DNA of 64,000 bases, from the NCBI RefSeq assembly GCF_002240055.1, contig NZ_CP016753.1:620001-684000 (forward strand), given 5' to 3'. A program made the position numbers and the translations under genes. Positions 26,596-35,694 of the stretch are shown here, in pieces; the stretch's first letter is position 1, and each line of letters starts with the position of its first letter. Under the pieces are notes generated by a model. It was not told where the DNA came from. It saw only the letters and a list, made by a program, of their open reading frames with translations, and searched no databases. Source of the DNA: Leptotrichia sp. oral taxon 498. GTDB lineage: Bacteria > Fusobacteriota > Fusobacteriia > Fusobacteriales > Leptotrichiaceae.

Positions 26596-27603
26596 ATGAA
26601 AAAAAACATTTTGAAACTTTTGACTTTGGTAATGACATTATTTTTTATGATAAGCTGTTCCAAAAAGAATGACACGATAAAAATTGTCTTTTTACCAAAC
26701 GAAGCAAATGAATCATTAAAAAAATCACGAGATGAATTTGCCAACATAATCCAAAAAGCTACAGGAAAAAAAGTAGAAATTATAACAACTACTGACTACA
26801 ATATCACAGTCGAGAATATTGTATCTGGGCAAGCACAAATTACTTATATCGGTGCCGAAGCCTATTTAAAAGCAAGAGAACGTTCAAAAGATATTGAAGC
26901 TGTGCTTACAAATGCTGGAGAAAGCGGAACTTTAAAAGATTCACTATATTACAGCTTTATCGCTGTTCGTAGTGAAGATGCCGCTAAATATAAAACTGGA
27001 AATAACTTTGACTTAAAAAAGCTTAAAGGAAAAACAATCGGATTTGTTACAAACAGCTCAACTTCAGGATTTAAAATTCCTGGAAAGATTATAGCTGATG
27101 AATTTGGAATAAAAAATACAGATGAATTGATTGAGCCAAATAAAGTGTTTTCAAAAGTTGTTTTTGGCGCTTCTCACCCTGGAACACAAGCGTTATTATT
27201 TAAAGGAGATGTTGATGTGGCGACATTTGCCATTCCAAAATCATTTACAACTTATGAACTAACTTCTGGAACTGACTTTAGATCTGGTGCTACTTACACA
27301 GTTAAGAAAGGAGCTGTCGCACCATTTGGACAGTATGCCGGAAAAAGTTTCACTGTAATCCGTTCAATTCCTGTCTACAACGGACCTATTGTGTTTAACA
27401 CAAAAACTTTGTCAAAGGAAGATCAGGAAAAAATCAAAAAGGCTTTGATGTCTAAAGAAGTTACAGACAATCCATATATTTTCAGTCCAAAAGAAACAAC
27501 AAAAAATTCAAAAATTAGAGGATTATTTTTAAGAGAAAATCCAAATGTTGGATTTATCGAAACAAATACCGCATGGTATGAAAGTATGAAAGGTATCAAA
27601 TAA
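26596..27603 (+). CDS. PhnD-family periplasmic substrate-binding lipoprotein
   Basis: A 335-residue protein with a lipoprotein signal ([21 protein letters not shown], Cys at residue 21). The mature part has the PhnD/SsuA-type binding fold: [64 protein letters not shown] and AFGQY-like blocks. Such proteins deliver phosphonate, phosphite or related oxyanions to an ABC transporter. No permease or ATPase gene is nearby; the next gene starts 1 nt after this stop. The ligand cannot be named. It has a strong promoter and AGGAGG site. Confidence 0.83.
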   Translation: MKKNILKLLTLVMTLFFMISCSKKNDTIKIVFLPNEANESLKKSRDEFANIIQKATGKKVEIITTTDYNITVENIVSGQAQITYIGAEAYLKARERSKDIEAVLTNAGESGTLKDSLYYSFIAVRSEDAAKYKTGNNFDLKKLKGKTIGFVTNSSTSGFKIPGKIIADEFGIKNTDELIEPNKVFSKVVFGASHPGTQALLFKGDVDVATFAIPKSFTTYELTSGTDFRSGATYTVKKGAVAPFGQYAGKSFTVIRSIPVYNGPIVFNTKTLSKEDQEKIKKALMSKEVTDNPYIFSPKETTKNSKIRGLFLRENPNVGFIETNTAWYESMKGIK

Positions 27604-27604
27604 A

Positions 27605-27847
27605 ATGAGATTAGACAAATTTTTAAAAGTTACAAGAATTATAAAAAGAAGAACCGTTGCAAAAGAATTGGCCGACAACGGCAATATCACTGTAAATGGA
27701 GAACAAAAAAAATCTTCTTATGAAGTGAAAAAAAATGATATTTTTGAAATAAAATATTTTAGCAAAAATATAAAAGTAAAAGTTTTAGATTTGCCACCAG
27801 AAAGCTTAAAAAAAGAACTTATAGACAATTATATACAAATTATTTAA
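27605..27847 (+). CDS. rqcP: S4-domain RNA-binding protein (RqcP/Hsp15 type)
   Basis: An 80-residue protein that is almost wholly an S4 domain: [26 protein letters not shown] at the start and [22 protein letters not shown] afterwards. RqcP in Bacillus stabilises stalled 50S-peptidyl-tRNA complexes and promotes C-terminal tailing; Hsp15 is the proteobacterial counterpart. The length and arrangement fit RqcP best. It begins 1 nt after the phnD-like stop, so translation is coupled. Its own stop TAA is part of the TTTAAC at which the MITE-like element is inserted. Confidence 0.85.
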   Translation: MRLDKFLKVTRIIKRRTVAKELADNGNITVNGEQKKSSYEVKKNDIFEIKYFSKNIKVKVLDLPPESLKKELIDNYIQII

Positions 27848-27848
27848 C

Positions 27849-28045
27849 AAATATCTAGCAAGAAGTCTCCCTCTTCTACAAGAGGGAGATGAATTGCAGA
27901 ACATAACTTGAAATAATAATTATTATATGGCATAATACTCGTACATCAGGGCAGGGACTGCCCGAAGAGCTTGGTAAATATATTTGGCTAACAGAAGCAG
28001 ATACTTCCCAAGAAGCTCCCGCTTCTAAAAGCAGGAGTAGTTCAC
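27849..28045 (+). mobile_element. MITE-like deletion derivative of the IS605 element
   Basis: About 197 bp with both ends of the IS200/IS605 element at 11377-13122, in the opposite orientation in the window, but with no coding region. The left end TAGCAAGAAG...CTTCTACAAG...GGGAGATGAATTGC matches the IS (reverse complement) with few changes; the last 95 nt (from 27951) match the TnpB guide-RNA/right-end region. It follows TTTAAC exactly as the IS does. It lies directly after the rqcP stop and before the shared terminator. It needs TnpA in trans to move. Confidence 0.85.
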
Positions 28046-28052
28046 TAATCAC

Positions 28053-28085
28053 AAATAGCCGAAATAAAATCGGCTATTTTTTATA
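28053..28085. terminator. Terminator between rqcP/MITE and the FUSC gene
   Basis: AAATAGCCG / CGGCTATTT around a 9-nt loop, followed by T on the plus strand; it overlaps the last codons and stop of the minus-strand FUSC gene (stop at 28074). It probably ends the phnD-rqcP transcript and may serve both directions. Confidence 0.7.
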
Positions 28086-29120
28086 AAATGTTTTTTTCCC
28101 TTCGGAAAATATTAAAAATCCACCTATCAAACCTAATATACTTCCAATTATGGTATTTTCAAAACGACTGAAAATAAATAAAAAATGATTATTTAATGTA
28201 AGGCTTCCAGCTTCTGACAGTAAAATTGTAAGTGGTGTTATAAAAATTACAGCTATTCCATAATTTCTCGGCACTAAATATTCCACAATAAACTGCAAAA
28301 CAACTATTGAAACACATATATAAAATATATCATTTTGGGAAACGATAAGTATTAAATAACAAAATCCAACTCCCAAAATTGTTCCACACATTCTTTGAAT
28401 ACTTCGTTTAAACACATGAATTTTAGATGTCCCTTGCATGATTGCAATACAAGCTACACAAATCCAATAAGGATTTTTGATTTTTAACAAAAATCCTATT
28501 GCAAGAGAAAGACTCATAAAAATTCCAACTATAAGACTTTCAATTTTTTTATTTTTTTCATCTCCCAAATTAATTTTCTTTTCAAGTTTTACTAAATTTA
28601 ATTTTTTATTTTTTATTTTGTTTTGAAAAAACAAGCTATAAACAAAAGCTATGACACAAGTAGAAAGTGTTCCGAATGTTAAATAACCGACATTTTCCGC
28701 TATTTTTGAAATTGGTAAGTGTGGAAGGGAACTTGCAGTTGCACAAACCATAATAAAGAAAAAACTTCTAGGTGGCTTTAACTCAAAATGTAAAACTACA
28801 TAATGTATGATAAAAGAAACAAATCCCAAAATAAAAACGATTATAATTTTATTAAAACTAAAGATAAGTCCTGCCGAATATGAAAATATAAATCCAAATG
28901 AACACCCCAAAAGAGCAGACATTTTTTCTTTTAAGCTCCCAAAAAGTGGAAAATAAACAACTATAATTCCCGCTAACGCTGAAATCATCGCATTTCTAAA
29001 ATTATTTGTAAAATATCCAGTAAATATCGGAATTGCCATACATAAGCTACAAAGTATTGGTAAATCCATTGTTGCATCGATTCTTCTTATTTTAAAAAAA
29101 TCTTTAATGTACTTTTTCAT
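28074..29120 (-). CDS. FUSC-like integral membrane protein
   Basis: A 348-residue protein with about ten hydrophobic helices. Two similar halves of 5-6 helices, one from residue 15 to 160 and one from residue 190 to 340, match the FUSC (fusaric acid resistance) organisation: NAMISALAGIIVVYFPLFGS, IKNPYWICVACIAIMQGTS and RMCGTILGVGFCYLILIV in the second half. The family exports aromatic acids or moves other solutes; the bacterial long forms have extra domains that are absent here. AGGAGG precedes the ATG. Its gene faces away from rqcP. The substrate is unknown. Confidence 0.75.
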   Translation of the reverse strand: MKKYIKDFFKIRRIDATMDLPILCSLCMAIPIFTGYFTNNFRNAMISALAGIIVVYFPLFGSLKEKMSALLGCSFGFIFSYSAGLIFSFNKIIIVFILGFVSFIIHYVVLHFELKPPRSFFFIMVCATASSLPHLPISKIAENVGYLTFGTLSTCVIAFVYSLFFQNKIKNKKLNLVKLEKKINLGDEKNKKIESLIVGIFMSLSLAIGFLLKIKNPYWICVACIAIMQGTSKIHVFKRSIQRMCGTILGVGFCYLILIVSQNDIFYICVSIVVLQFIVEYLVPRNYGIAVIFITPLTILLSEAGSLTLNNHFLFIFSRFENTIIGSILGLIGGFLIFSEGKKTFYKK

Positions 29121-29180
29121 AATACCTCCTTTATTTTAAAATTTTTTATCAAAAAATGAATTTAACAAAGAAAAAAAGAA

Positions 29181-29204
29181 AAATCGACTAAAATTAGCCG
29201 ATTT
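29181..29204 (-). terminator. Terminator of gapA
   Basis: Minus-strand hairpin AAATCGGCTAA...TTAGTCGATTT with a T-rich stretch after it. The stem contains one mismatch or wobble. Confidence 0.6.
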
Positions 29205-29258
29205 AACTTTTTAACTTTTGTTTCAACTTGACCTTTAAAAAATTTTAAAAGCAATTAA

Positions 29259-30272
29259 TTATTTAGAAATTTTACTTGCAAAATATCCTAATGTTCTGAT
29301 TAATTGAGAAGTGTAAGACATTTCATTGTCATACCAAGATACTGTTTTAACTAATTGAACATCTCCATTTTGAACAATTTTAGTTTGAGTTGCATCAAAT
29401 AATGATCCAAAGTGGATTCCAACAATGTCAGAAGATACTAATGGTTCTTCAGTGTATCCGAATGATTCAGTAGATGCTTCTTTCATAGCTGCATTTACTT
29501 CGTCGACAGTTACTTTTTTGTTTAAGATAGATACTAATTCAGTTAATGAACCAGTTGGAACAGGTACTCTTTGAGCAGCTCCATCTAATTTTCCATTTAA
29601 TTCAGGTACTACTAATCCAATTGCTTTTGCAGCTCCTGTTGAGTTAGGTACGATATTTACCGCAGCAGCTCTTGCTCTTCTTAAATCACCTTTTCTATGT
29701 GGTGCATCTAATGTATTTTGGTCTCCTGTGTAAGCGTGGATAGTTGTCATTGTTCCAGTTACGATTCCAAATTTATCATTTAATGCTTTAGCCATTGGTG
29801 CTAAACAGTTAGTTGTACAAGAAGCTCCTGAAATAACTGTTTCTGAACCATCCAAGATTTCATGGTTTACGTTGTAAACTACAGTTTTAACATCGTTTCC
29901 ACCAGGTGCAGTAATAACTACTTTTTTAGCTCCTGCTTTTACGTGTTTTTCAGCTTTTTCTTTAGTTGCAAAGAAACCTGTTGCTTCTAATACTACGTCT
30001 ACTCCTAATTTACCCCAAGGTAATTTTTCAGGATCAGCTTCTGCGAAAACTTTAATTTCATTTCCATTTACTACGAAAGCTCCTTCTTTAACTTCGATAG
30101 TTCCGTTGAATCTTCCTTGAGATGAATCGTATTTGAATAAGTGAGCTAACATTTTAGAATCTGTTAAGTCATTAATTGCTACAACTTCAAATTTATCTGT
30201 TTGTTCAGACATTAATCTTAATGCTAATCTCCCGATTCTTCCAAATCCATTAATTGCTACTTTAACTGCCAT
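29259..30272 (-). CDS. gapA: Glyceraldehyde-3-phosphate dehydrogenase
   Basis: A 337-residue protein with the NAD-binding start [17 protein letters not shown], the active-site block [17 protein letters not shown] (Cys near residue 153), and [14 protein letters not shown] with the catalytic His. [16 protein letters not shown] near the end is standard. It oxidises glyceraldehyde-3-phosphate with NAD in glycolysis. It is the last gene in the long minus-strand run but has its own promoter (30333-30361), consistent with independent high expression. AGGAGG precedes the ATG. Confidence 0.98.
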   Translation of the reverse strand: MAVKVAINGFGRIGRLALRLMSEQTDKFEVVAINDLTDSKMLAHLFKYDSSQGRFNGTIEVKEGAFVVNGNEIKVFAEADPEKLPWGKLGVDVVLEATGFFATKEKAEKHVKAGAKKVVITAPGGNDVKTVVYNVNHEILDGSETVISGASCTTNCLAPMAKALNDKFGIVTGTMTTIHAYTGDQNTLDAPHRKGDLRRARAAAVNIVPNSTGAAKAIGLVVPELNGKLDGAAQRVPVPTGSLTELVSILNKKVTVDEVNAAMKEASTESFGYTEEPLVSSDIVGIHFGSLFDATQTKIVQNGDVQLVKTVSWYDNEMSYTSQLIRTLGYFASKISK

Positions 30273-30332
30273 TTTAATAATACCTCCTAAAAATTTTATA
30301 TATTAAAAGTTTAATATATTTATTACACTTTG

Positions 30333-30361
30333 AGTATAACACATTTTTAATAAATTTTCAA
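30333..30361 (-). promoter_or_regulatory. Promoter of gapA
   Basis: TTGAAA (30361-30356), 17 nt, TATACT (30338-30333) on the minus strand, in the 105-nt spacer between ftsZ and gapA. Confidence 0.7.
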
Positions 30362-30377
30362 TATCAAAAGTTATTTT

Positions 30378-31532
30378 TTATTCTTGAAAAAATGGTGGTA
30401 AGACAAAATCAGACATACTGTCGTCATCGTCTTCATCTTCATCGTCAAAATCTTTTTTTTGATTCTCATCCTTTTCTGAAAAAATATCTGATTTTTGCTG
30501 TTTTTCTTCCTCTGATGATAATGGTTTAATTTCTTCTTTCTTTATTTCTGGAGCAAATCTCACAGTTTTTGAATTATTATTTTCTTGTATATTTGAATGA
30601 AGATTATCTTGAAAATCTGTTGCTACAATTGACACACTAATTGTTCCTTCTAATTCTTCATCCAAAATATATCCCCAAATTAAGTTAGGTTCACTTCCAG
30701 CTTTTGCTGTTACTGTATTTGCAACTTCATTTACTTCATTTAGTGAAACATCTGGTCCACCTGTAATGTTTATCAATATTTTTCTTGCCCCTTCTATTGA
30801 TTTTTCCAATAATGGACTGTTCAATGCTTGAGCTGTAGCACTTTTTGCTTTTTCATCTCCATTTGCTTCCCCAAAACCAAGCATAGCAATACCTGAATTT
30901 TGCATAATAGATCTAATATCTGCAAAGTCAAGATTTATAGTTCCTTGTTTCATAATTAAGTCAGAAATTCCTTTTATACCTATTTTTAATATCCCATTTG
31001 CTTCCTTAAAAGCATTTAACAAAGTGATATTCATTCCTGGAATTTCAAATAATTTATCATTTGGTATAGCAATTAACGTGTCGACATTTTCTTTTAAATT
31101 TTTAATCCCGGCCAATGCGTTATTTTTTTTGATAGGCCCTTCAAAACTAAAAGGTTTTGTTACAACTGCGACTGTTAAAATTCCCATTGACTTTGCCACT
31201 TCAGCTATAATTGGAGAAGCTCCTGTTCCTGTTCCTCCGCCCATTCCTGCTGTAATGAATAACATGTCTGTACCTTCCAGCACTTCTTTTATCTTATCTT
31301 CAGAATCTCTTGCTGCACTTCTACCTTTTTCAGGATCCGCTCCTGCTCCTGTTCCTCTTCCTAAAAGAACTTTTGATGTTGCCTTTGATCTATCTAAATC
31401 TTGCTGGTCCGTATTTATAGCTATAAATTCTACAGTTGTTATGTTACTTTCAATCATATCGTTTATTGCGTTACCACCAGCACCACCTACTCCTACTACT
31501 TTTAATTTTACAGTACTATTTAAATTTTCCAT
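30378..31532 (-). CDS. ftsZ: Cell division protein FtsZ
   Basis: A 384-residue tubulin homologue. KLKVVGVGGAGGNAINDMI begins the GTPase domain, MGGGTGTGASPIIA (residues about 97-110) is the tubulin signature, NVDTLIAIPNDKLFE and NLDFADIRSIM follow, and a variable acidic linker of about 55 residues ends in SDFVLPPFFQE, a degenerate version of the C-terminal peptide that binds FtsA and ZipA-like partners. FtsZ forms the cytokinetic ring. The ATG at 31532 has no strong site directly upstream; a GGAG lies at 31583-31580, separated by a hairpin (see separate entry). It follows ftsQ by 72 nt, with no ftsA between them. Confidence 0.97.
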   Translation of the reverse strand: MENLNSTVKLKVVGVGGAGGNAINDMIESNITTVEFIAINTDQQDLDRSKATSKVLLGRGTGAGADPEKGRSAARDSEDKIKEVLEGTDMLFITAGMGGGTGTGASPIIAEVAKSMGILTVAVVTKPFSFEGPIKKNNALAGIKNLKENVDTLIAIPNDKLFEIPGMNITLLNAFKEANGILKIGIKGISDLIMKQGTINLDFADIRSIMQNSGIAMLGFGEANGDEKAKSATAQALNSPLLEKSIEGARKILINITGGPDVSLNEVNEVANTVTAKAGSEPNLIWGYILDEELEGTISVSIVATDFQDNLHSNIQENNNSKTVRFAPEIKKEEIKPLSSEEEKQQKSDIFSEKDENQKKDFDDEDEDDDDSMSDFVLPPFFQE

Positions 31533-31583
31533 TATTTACTTGCTACTTAAAAATCTTATTTTAATTTTAAAAATAGCATCTCC
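31533..31583 (-). promoter_or_regulatory. Ribosome binding site of ftsZ split from ATG by a hairpin
   Basis: The SD GGAG (31583-31580) is followed by one base, a stem-loop with arms TGCTATTT and AAGTAGCA (31578-31541) and the spacer AGTAAATA before the ATG. Without the hairpin, GGAG would be 47 nt from the ATG; with it looped out, the effective distance is 9 nt. The same geometry is found at mraY (39471-39502). Confidence 0.5.
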
Positions 31584-31604
31584 TTTCTTTAAATTCTTTT
31601 AAGA

Positions 31605-32273
31605 TTATTTTTTATAAATAATTTTATATCTTAATTCTATATAAGTCAACGGTCCTTCTTTTCTTATTATTTGGTCATACGCTTTATATGCGTCATTGTA
31701 CTTTTCTTCAGTTACATCAGTATCTGTTTTAAATACCACACCATTCACAAGTAATATTTCATAACATTTGGGTGTTTTCCTTATTTCTGAAATCATAGAA
31801 TAAAGATCTTTGTTTTTTATTCTGGAAACTATAGTTTTAATTCCTTCAAAACTCGCTTCATCTGTATAGTCTATAATTGGCATGCTCTTTGGCAAATCTT
31901 CTATTTTATCTCCATAAATATTTAATTCATTATCCGCTAAAAATAAATTTTCCCCTTTTCTTACATATGCATAAGGCTGTCTCTCTTCAATGTTAAATAA
32001 TATTTTGCTTGGAAACTGTTTTGTAATTGAAACTTTTTTTACTCTTACATCATTTCTTAAAAAATCTTCAATTTCTTTAGTATTCAAATAAACAATATTT
32101 TTCCCTTTCATTTTTTCAACTTGTTCCGTTACATCTCTCTTTAAAAGTTTTGTATTTCCAGTTACAACAACTTCTTGAACTTTGAAATAGTCAGAATCAA
32201 TAAATCTTTTGCAAAAAAATATAATTCCTAACAGTAAAAATAATATAACCAATATTTTAATTATGTTTTTCAT
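31605..32273 (-). CDS. ftsQ: Cell division protein FtsQ/DivIB
   Basis: A 222-residue protein: a short cytoplasmic segment, one membrane helix (IIKILVILFLLLGIIFF, about residues 3-19), then a POTRA domain (YFKVQEVVVTGNTKLLKRD) and a beta domain (FPSKILFNIEERQPYAYVRKGENLFLAD). FtsQ/DivIB links the division ring to FtsB/FtsL and septal wall synthesis in the periplasm. The ATG at 32273 was chosen because an upstream in-frame GTG lies next to the TATAAT of a promoter (32304-32332). The spacing of GGAG is 12 nt. Between murB and ftsZ, as in other dcw clusters, but not followed by ftsA. Confidence 0.87.
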   Translation of the reverse strand: MKNIIKILVILFLLLGIIFFCKRFIDSDYFKVQEVVVTGNTKLLKRDVTEQVEKMKGKNIVYLNTKEIEDFLRNDVRVKKVSITKQFPSKILFNIEERQPYAYVRKGENLFLADNELNIYGDKIEDLPKSMPIIDYTDEASFEGIKTIVSRIKNKDLYSMISEIRKTPKCYEILLVNGVVFKTDTDVTEEKYNDAYKAYDQIIRKEGPLTYIELRYKIIYKK

Positions 32274-32303
32274 TCTTAACTTTAACTCCACTTTTTTAAT
32301 ATT

Positions 32304-32332
32304 ATTATACACTATTTTTCAATTTTATTCAA
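32304..32332 (-). promoter_or_regulatory. Internal dcw promoter before ftsQ
   Basis: TTGAAT (32332-32327), 17 nt, TATAAT (32309-32304) on the minus strand, in the murB-ftsQ spacer. It would let ftsQ and ftsZ be expressed apart from the mur genes. Confidence 0.7.
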
Positions 32333-32364
32333 TTTTTTTGCCAAAAAAATTAAATTGTTTAATT

Positions 32365-33216
32365 TTATTTTAGGATAATAATTTCTGTATTTAATTCTAT
32401 ATTAAATTTTTCAAAAACTACTTCTTTTACATGCTCAATCACTGAAATTACATCGTTAAAAGTGGCATTTCCAACATTTGTGACAAAGTTCGGATGTTTC
32501 TCAGAGATTCTTGCGCCTCCCACTTGATAACCCTTTAACCCAGCATCTGAAATTAATCTTGCAGCAAATTTTCCTTTAGGATTTTTAAATGTACTTCCCA
32601 AGTTTGGCAAGTCCAGCGGATGTTTTACTTTTCTTTGCTCTCTTTTGTCTTCTGAAGCAGCATGATCAAAACCAAATTTGAATTTAAATAGTGCTGATAT
32701 GACAATCCATTTATTTTCTTTTATTTCAGTAGTTCTGTATTTAAAATGCAAGTCTTTTGTTTTTATTTTTTCTATTTTACCATCATTTTTACAAACTTCC
32801 ACTTCCTCAATGCAGTCAAAAATCTCAGTTCCGTAAGCTCCGCCGTTCATATTAACAAGACCTCCGACAGATCCAGGAATTCCTGTAATATTTTCAAGTC
32901 CAGTATAGTTATTTTCTTCCATAAATTTAATTAAATCATCCAAATCCAATCCAGACTCCACTCTAACCAAATCAAAATTTTTATTTTTCTCTTCAACAGA
33001 AATTTTTTGCAATTTTTTTAGTGAAACAAAACTTATATCCAAATTTCCGTCATATATTAAAGTATTTGTTCCATTTCCTAAAATGAAAATATTTTTTCTC
33101 GTATCTATTATTTCTTTTAATTCATTTTTTTCTTCCACAAAAATTAATTCTTTGGCTATTCCACCAACTTTCATATTGGAATATTCTTTCATTTGTGCAT
33201 TTTTTATAACTTCCAT
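32365..33216 (-). CDS. murB: UDP-N-acetylenolpyruvoylglucosamine reductase
   Basis: A 283-residue FAD enzyme. NMKVGGIAKELIFV, FILGNGTNTLIYDG, then GIPGSVGGLVNMNGGAYG (FAD binding) and DLPNLGSTFKNPKGKF with the catalytic Ser, and EIIIL at the end holding the final Glu. This is the shorter type II MurB found in many Gram-positives and Fusobacteria. It reduces UDP-GlcNAc-enolpyruvate to UDP-MurNAc in the cytoplasm. It follows murC by 32 nt in the run. No anomalies. Confidence 0.97.
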   Translation of the reverse strand: MEVIKNAQMKEYSNMKVGGIAKELIFVEEKNELKEIIDTRKNIFILGNGTNTLIYDGNLDISFVSLKKLQKISVEEKNKNFDLVRVESGLDLDDLIKFMEENNYTGLENITGIPGSVGGLVNMNGGAYGTEIFDCIEEVEVCKNDGKIEKIKTKDLHFKYRTTEIKENKWIVISALFKFKFGFDHAASEDKREQRKVKHPLDLPNLGSTFKNPKGKFAARLISDAGLKGYQVGGARISEKHPNFVTNVGNATFNDVISVIEHVKEVVFEKFNIELNTEIIILK

Positions 33217-33248
33217 AAAACTTCCTTTCGCTTTTTCTCAAAAGTATT

Positions 33249-34598
33249 TTATAATTTTTCTAAATCTTGCGCTATTTCATGAGCTAGCTTTGAAACGCTT
33301 CCCGCACCCATAAATACATAAGTGTTTCCGCTGTCTTTTCCGCTTTTCAAAAGATTTTCAATCTCTTCTTTTGTCTGAACTCTCACATTTCCACCAATTT
33401 TTTCGGCCAGCATTTCTGAACTTACGCCATAAACATTGTCTTCACTTGCCGCATAAATTGGAAGCAGTATCAAGTCGTCAGCGTGTTTTAGAGCCTCCAC
33501 AAAATCATCAAAGAAAAATTTTGTTCGGCTGTATCTGTGTGGTTCAAAGATTACTATAACTTTTCCTTTTTCTGTCTTATGTGCCGCTTTTATTGTAACT
33601 CTCACTTCTGTTGGATGATGCGCATAGTCGTCTATTATTCTTATACCATTATCATAAATCACTTGGTATCTTCTGTTTGCCCCTTTAAATTTTAAAATTC
33701 TTTCTTTTACTTTTTTCATATTACACCCAAATTCATGTGCAAAATAAATTACAGGAAGTGAATTTGAAACATTATGTTCTCCTGGAATACTCAAATTAAA
33801 TGTTCCAAGATTCTCTCCTTTTTTCACAACTTCAAAACTTGTAATTCCATCTTCTACTCTTATATTTTTAGCGTAAATATCGGCTGTTTCATCTTTTATG
33901 CTGTACCAGACGATATTTTTATTTGTAAGTTTCAAATTTACTTTCTCAACTGTATCTTTACATAAAATTGCAATTCTCTCAGTGCTGTCAATAAATTTTT
34001 CAAACGATTTTTTTATATTTTCAAATGTTCCGTGATGGTCAAGATGGTCTGGTTCTACATTTGTAACAACCGAATATTTTGGTTTTATGTATAAAAATGA
34101 GTTATCGCTCTCATCGGCTTCCGCTATAAAATATTCCGAATTTCCAATTTTACTGTTACTTTGAATTTCTGGTATAAATCCACCAACTACAATAAATGGT
34201 TCTTTTTCTAAAAGCGCCACGCTTAACATTGAGCTTGTAGTTGTCTTTCCATGAGTTCCAGCAACTGCAATTCCATCAAAACGGTTCATTATTTCAGCCA
34301 GCAATTCCCCTCTTTTTATTTTTTTTATGTTGTTTTCAACGATATATTTATATTCGGGATTGGTTTCTCTTATTGCTGTCGAATAGACAAATAAGTCAAT
34401 CCCCTTGTCTTTTACATTTTCTTCAACTTGTCCAATATAAACTTTTATTCCCAAATCTTCCATATCTTTAGTTACAGGTTTTCTCACTAAATCTGAACCT
34501 GCCACATTGAATCCGTCGGCTGCAAGTATTCTTGCAAGTCCGCTCATTCCAACTCCATTTATTCCACTAAAATATATATTATTTACTTTTGTCAACAT
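33249..34598 (-). CDS. murC: UDP-N-acetylmuramate--L-alanine ligase
   Basis: A 449-residue Mur ligase. YFSGINGVGMSGLARIL at the start binds UDP, VAGTHGKTTTSSMLSVALL (about residue 112) is the ATP P-loop, and VEPDHLDHHG and IDDYAHHPTEV are standard MurC blocks (the latter typical of MurC). It adds L-Ala to UDP-MurNAc using ATP. It lies between murG and murB with 17-nt and 32-nt spacers and has GGAGG before the ATG. Confidence 0.97.
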   Translation of the reverse strand: MLTKVNNIYFSGINGVGMSGLARILAADGFNVAGSDLVRKPVTKDMEDLGIKVYIGQVEENVKDKGIDLFVYSTAIRETNPEYKYIVENNIKKIKRGELLAEIMNRFDGIAVAGTHGKTTTSSMLSVALLEKEPFIVVGGFIPEIQSNSKIGNSEYFIAEADESDNSFLYIKPKYSVVTNVEPDHLDHHGTFENIKKSFEKFIDSTERIAILCKDTVEKVNLKLTNKNIVWYSIKDETADIYAKNIRVEDGITSFEVVKKGENLGTFNLSIPGEHNVSNSLPVIYFAHEFGCNMKKVKERILKFKGANRRYQVIYDNGIRIIDDYAHHPTEVRVTIKAAHKTEKGKVIVIFEPHRYSRTKFFFDDFVEALKHADDLILLPIYAASEDNVYGVSSEMLAEKIGGNVRVQTKEEIENLLKSGKDSGNTYVFMGAGSVSKLAHEIAQDLEKL

Positions 34599-34615
34599 TT
34601 TATTTCCTCCATTTT

Positions 34616-35665
34616 TTATAGTCCCATTTCTTTTATTATTAATTCTGACGCATTTCCTTTTTTCAAATTTTTTATATTTCCACTCATAAATTCCAAAGTT
34701 GTCTTTTGTTTTACAAGTGACAACGCTTCGTCAATAGCTTCTTCCACAGTTTCATTCGTAAAAATTTTAGCTGCGTTTTCAAATTCCAAGACATCTGCAT
34801 TTTCTTTTTGCCCAACAAAATCATAGGGTATCAGAATTGACGGTTTTTCCAACTCAATCAATTCTGAAATTGTCGAAGCACCAGCCCGGCAAATGACTAA
34901 ATCACACGCTGCCATTAACTGCGGTACATTTTCAAAATAAGGTTTTACGACAGCTTTTCCAAAATCTCTCATTCTGTAAGTTGCTTCCTCAAAATTATCT
35001 TTTCCAGTTGCCCAAAATAATTTTAACTTTGTGTCAGCCATTATCTTTTTCCATTTTTTGGAAACCGCTTCATTTATATTTTTTGCTCCAAGACTCCCAC
35101 CAATGATAAGTATTCCATGCTCATCATCCTCTATTCCCAGTTTTTTTCTCTCTTCTTTTTTATTTTTTGTATAAAACTCTTCTCTAAGTGGATTTCCAGT
35201 TACAACAAATTTAGACTTTTGATTTTCTTTTACACTGTCTATCGTATTTTTAAATGCGACAAATACTTTTTTGGCACCTTTGTAAAACCATCTGTTAGCT
35301 TGTCCCATCGTGTGATTTTGCTCCTGCAAGTAATATGGAATCTTTAAAACATTTGCAGCTACTAAAACTGGAATTGTAATATAATTTCCAAATCCAATTA
35401 TCTTTTGCGGCTTTTCTTTTTTTAATAACTTTATTGTGCTAAAAATCGCTTTTAACATCTTAATTCCAGATTTCACTGAATTTAACGGCAACACATCAAG
35501 TCCAATAAATCTAAAATTTTCACGAGGGACTATTTCTTTTTCCATTCTATGCTTTGTCCCTATGAATAAAATATCTATATTTTTTTTTCTCATTTCTTTT
35601 GCTATAGCGAGAGCTGGATAAATATGCCCACCTGTACCACCGGTGGTAAATACTACTTTTTCCAT
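34616..35665 (-). CDS. murG: UDP-GlcNAc:undecaprenyl-PP-MurNAc-pentapeptide transferase
   Basis: A 349-residue GT28 enzyme. VVFTTGGTGGHIYPALAIAK begins the protein (donor-site GGTGGH), LQEQNHTMGQANR is the acceptor-side block, and CDLVICRAGASTISELIELEKPSILIPY the donor-binding C-terminal block. It makes lipid II on the inner face of the inner membrane. The start at 35665 has AAAGGA upstream; a TTG further upstream is less likely. It follows ftsW by 29 nt. Confidence 0.96.
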   Translation of the reverse strand: MEKVVFTTGGTGGHIYPALAIAKEMRKKNIDILFIGTKHRMEKEIVPRENFRFIGLDVLPLNSVKSGIKMLKAIFSTIKLLKKEKPQKIIGFGNYITIPVLVAANVLKIPYYLQEQNHTMGQANRWFYKGAKKVFVAFKNTIDSVKENQKSKFVVTGNPLREEFYTKNKKEERKKLGIEDDEHGILIIGGSLGAKNINEAVSKKWKKIMADTKLKLFWATGKDNFEEATYRMRDFGKAVVKPYFENVPQLMAACDLVICRAGASTISELIELEKPSILIPYDFVGQKENADVLEFENAAKIFTNETVEEAIDEALSLVKQKTTLEFMSGNIKNLKKGNASELIIKEMGL

Positions 35666-35694
35666 TTTCTTTCCTTTCATTTTCAAAAATTTTT

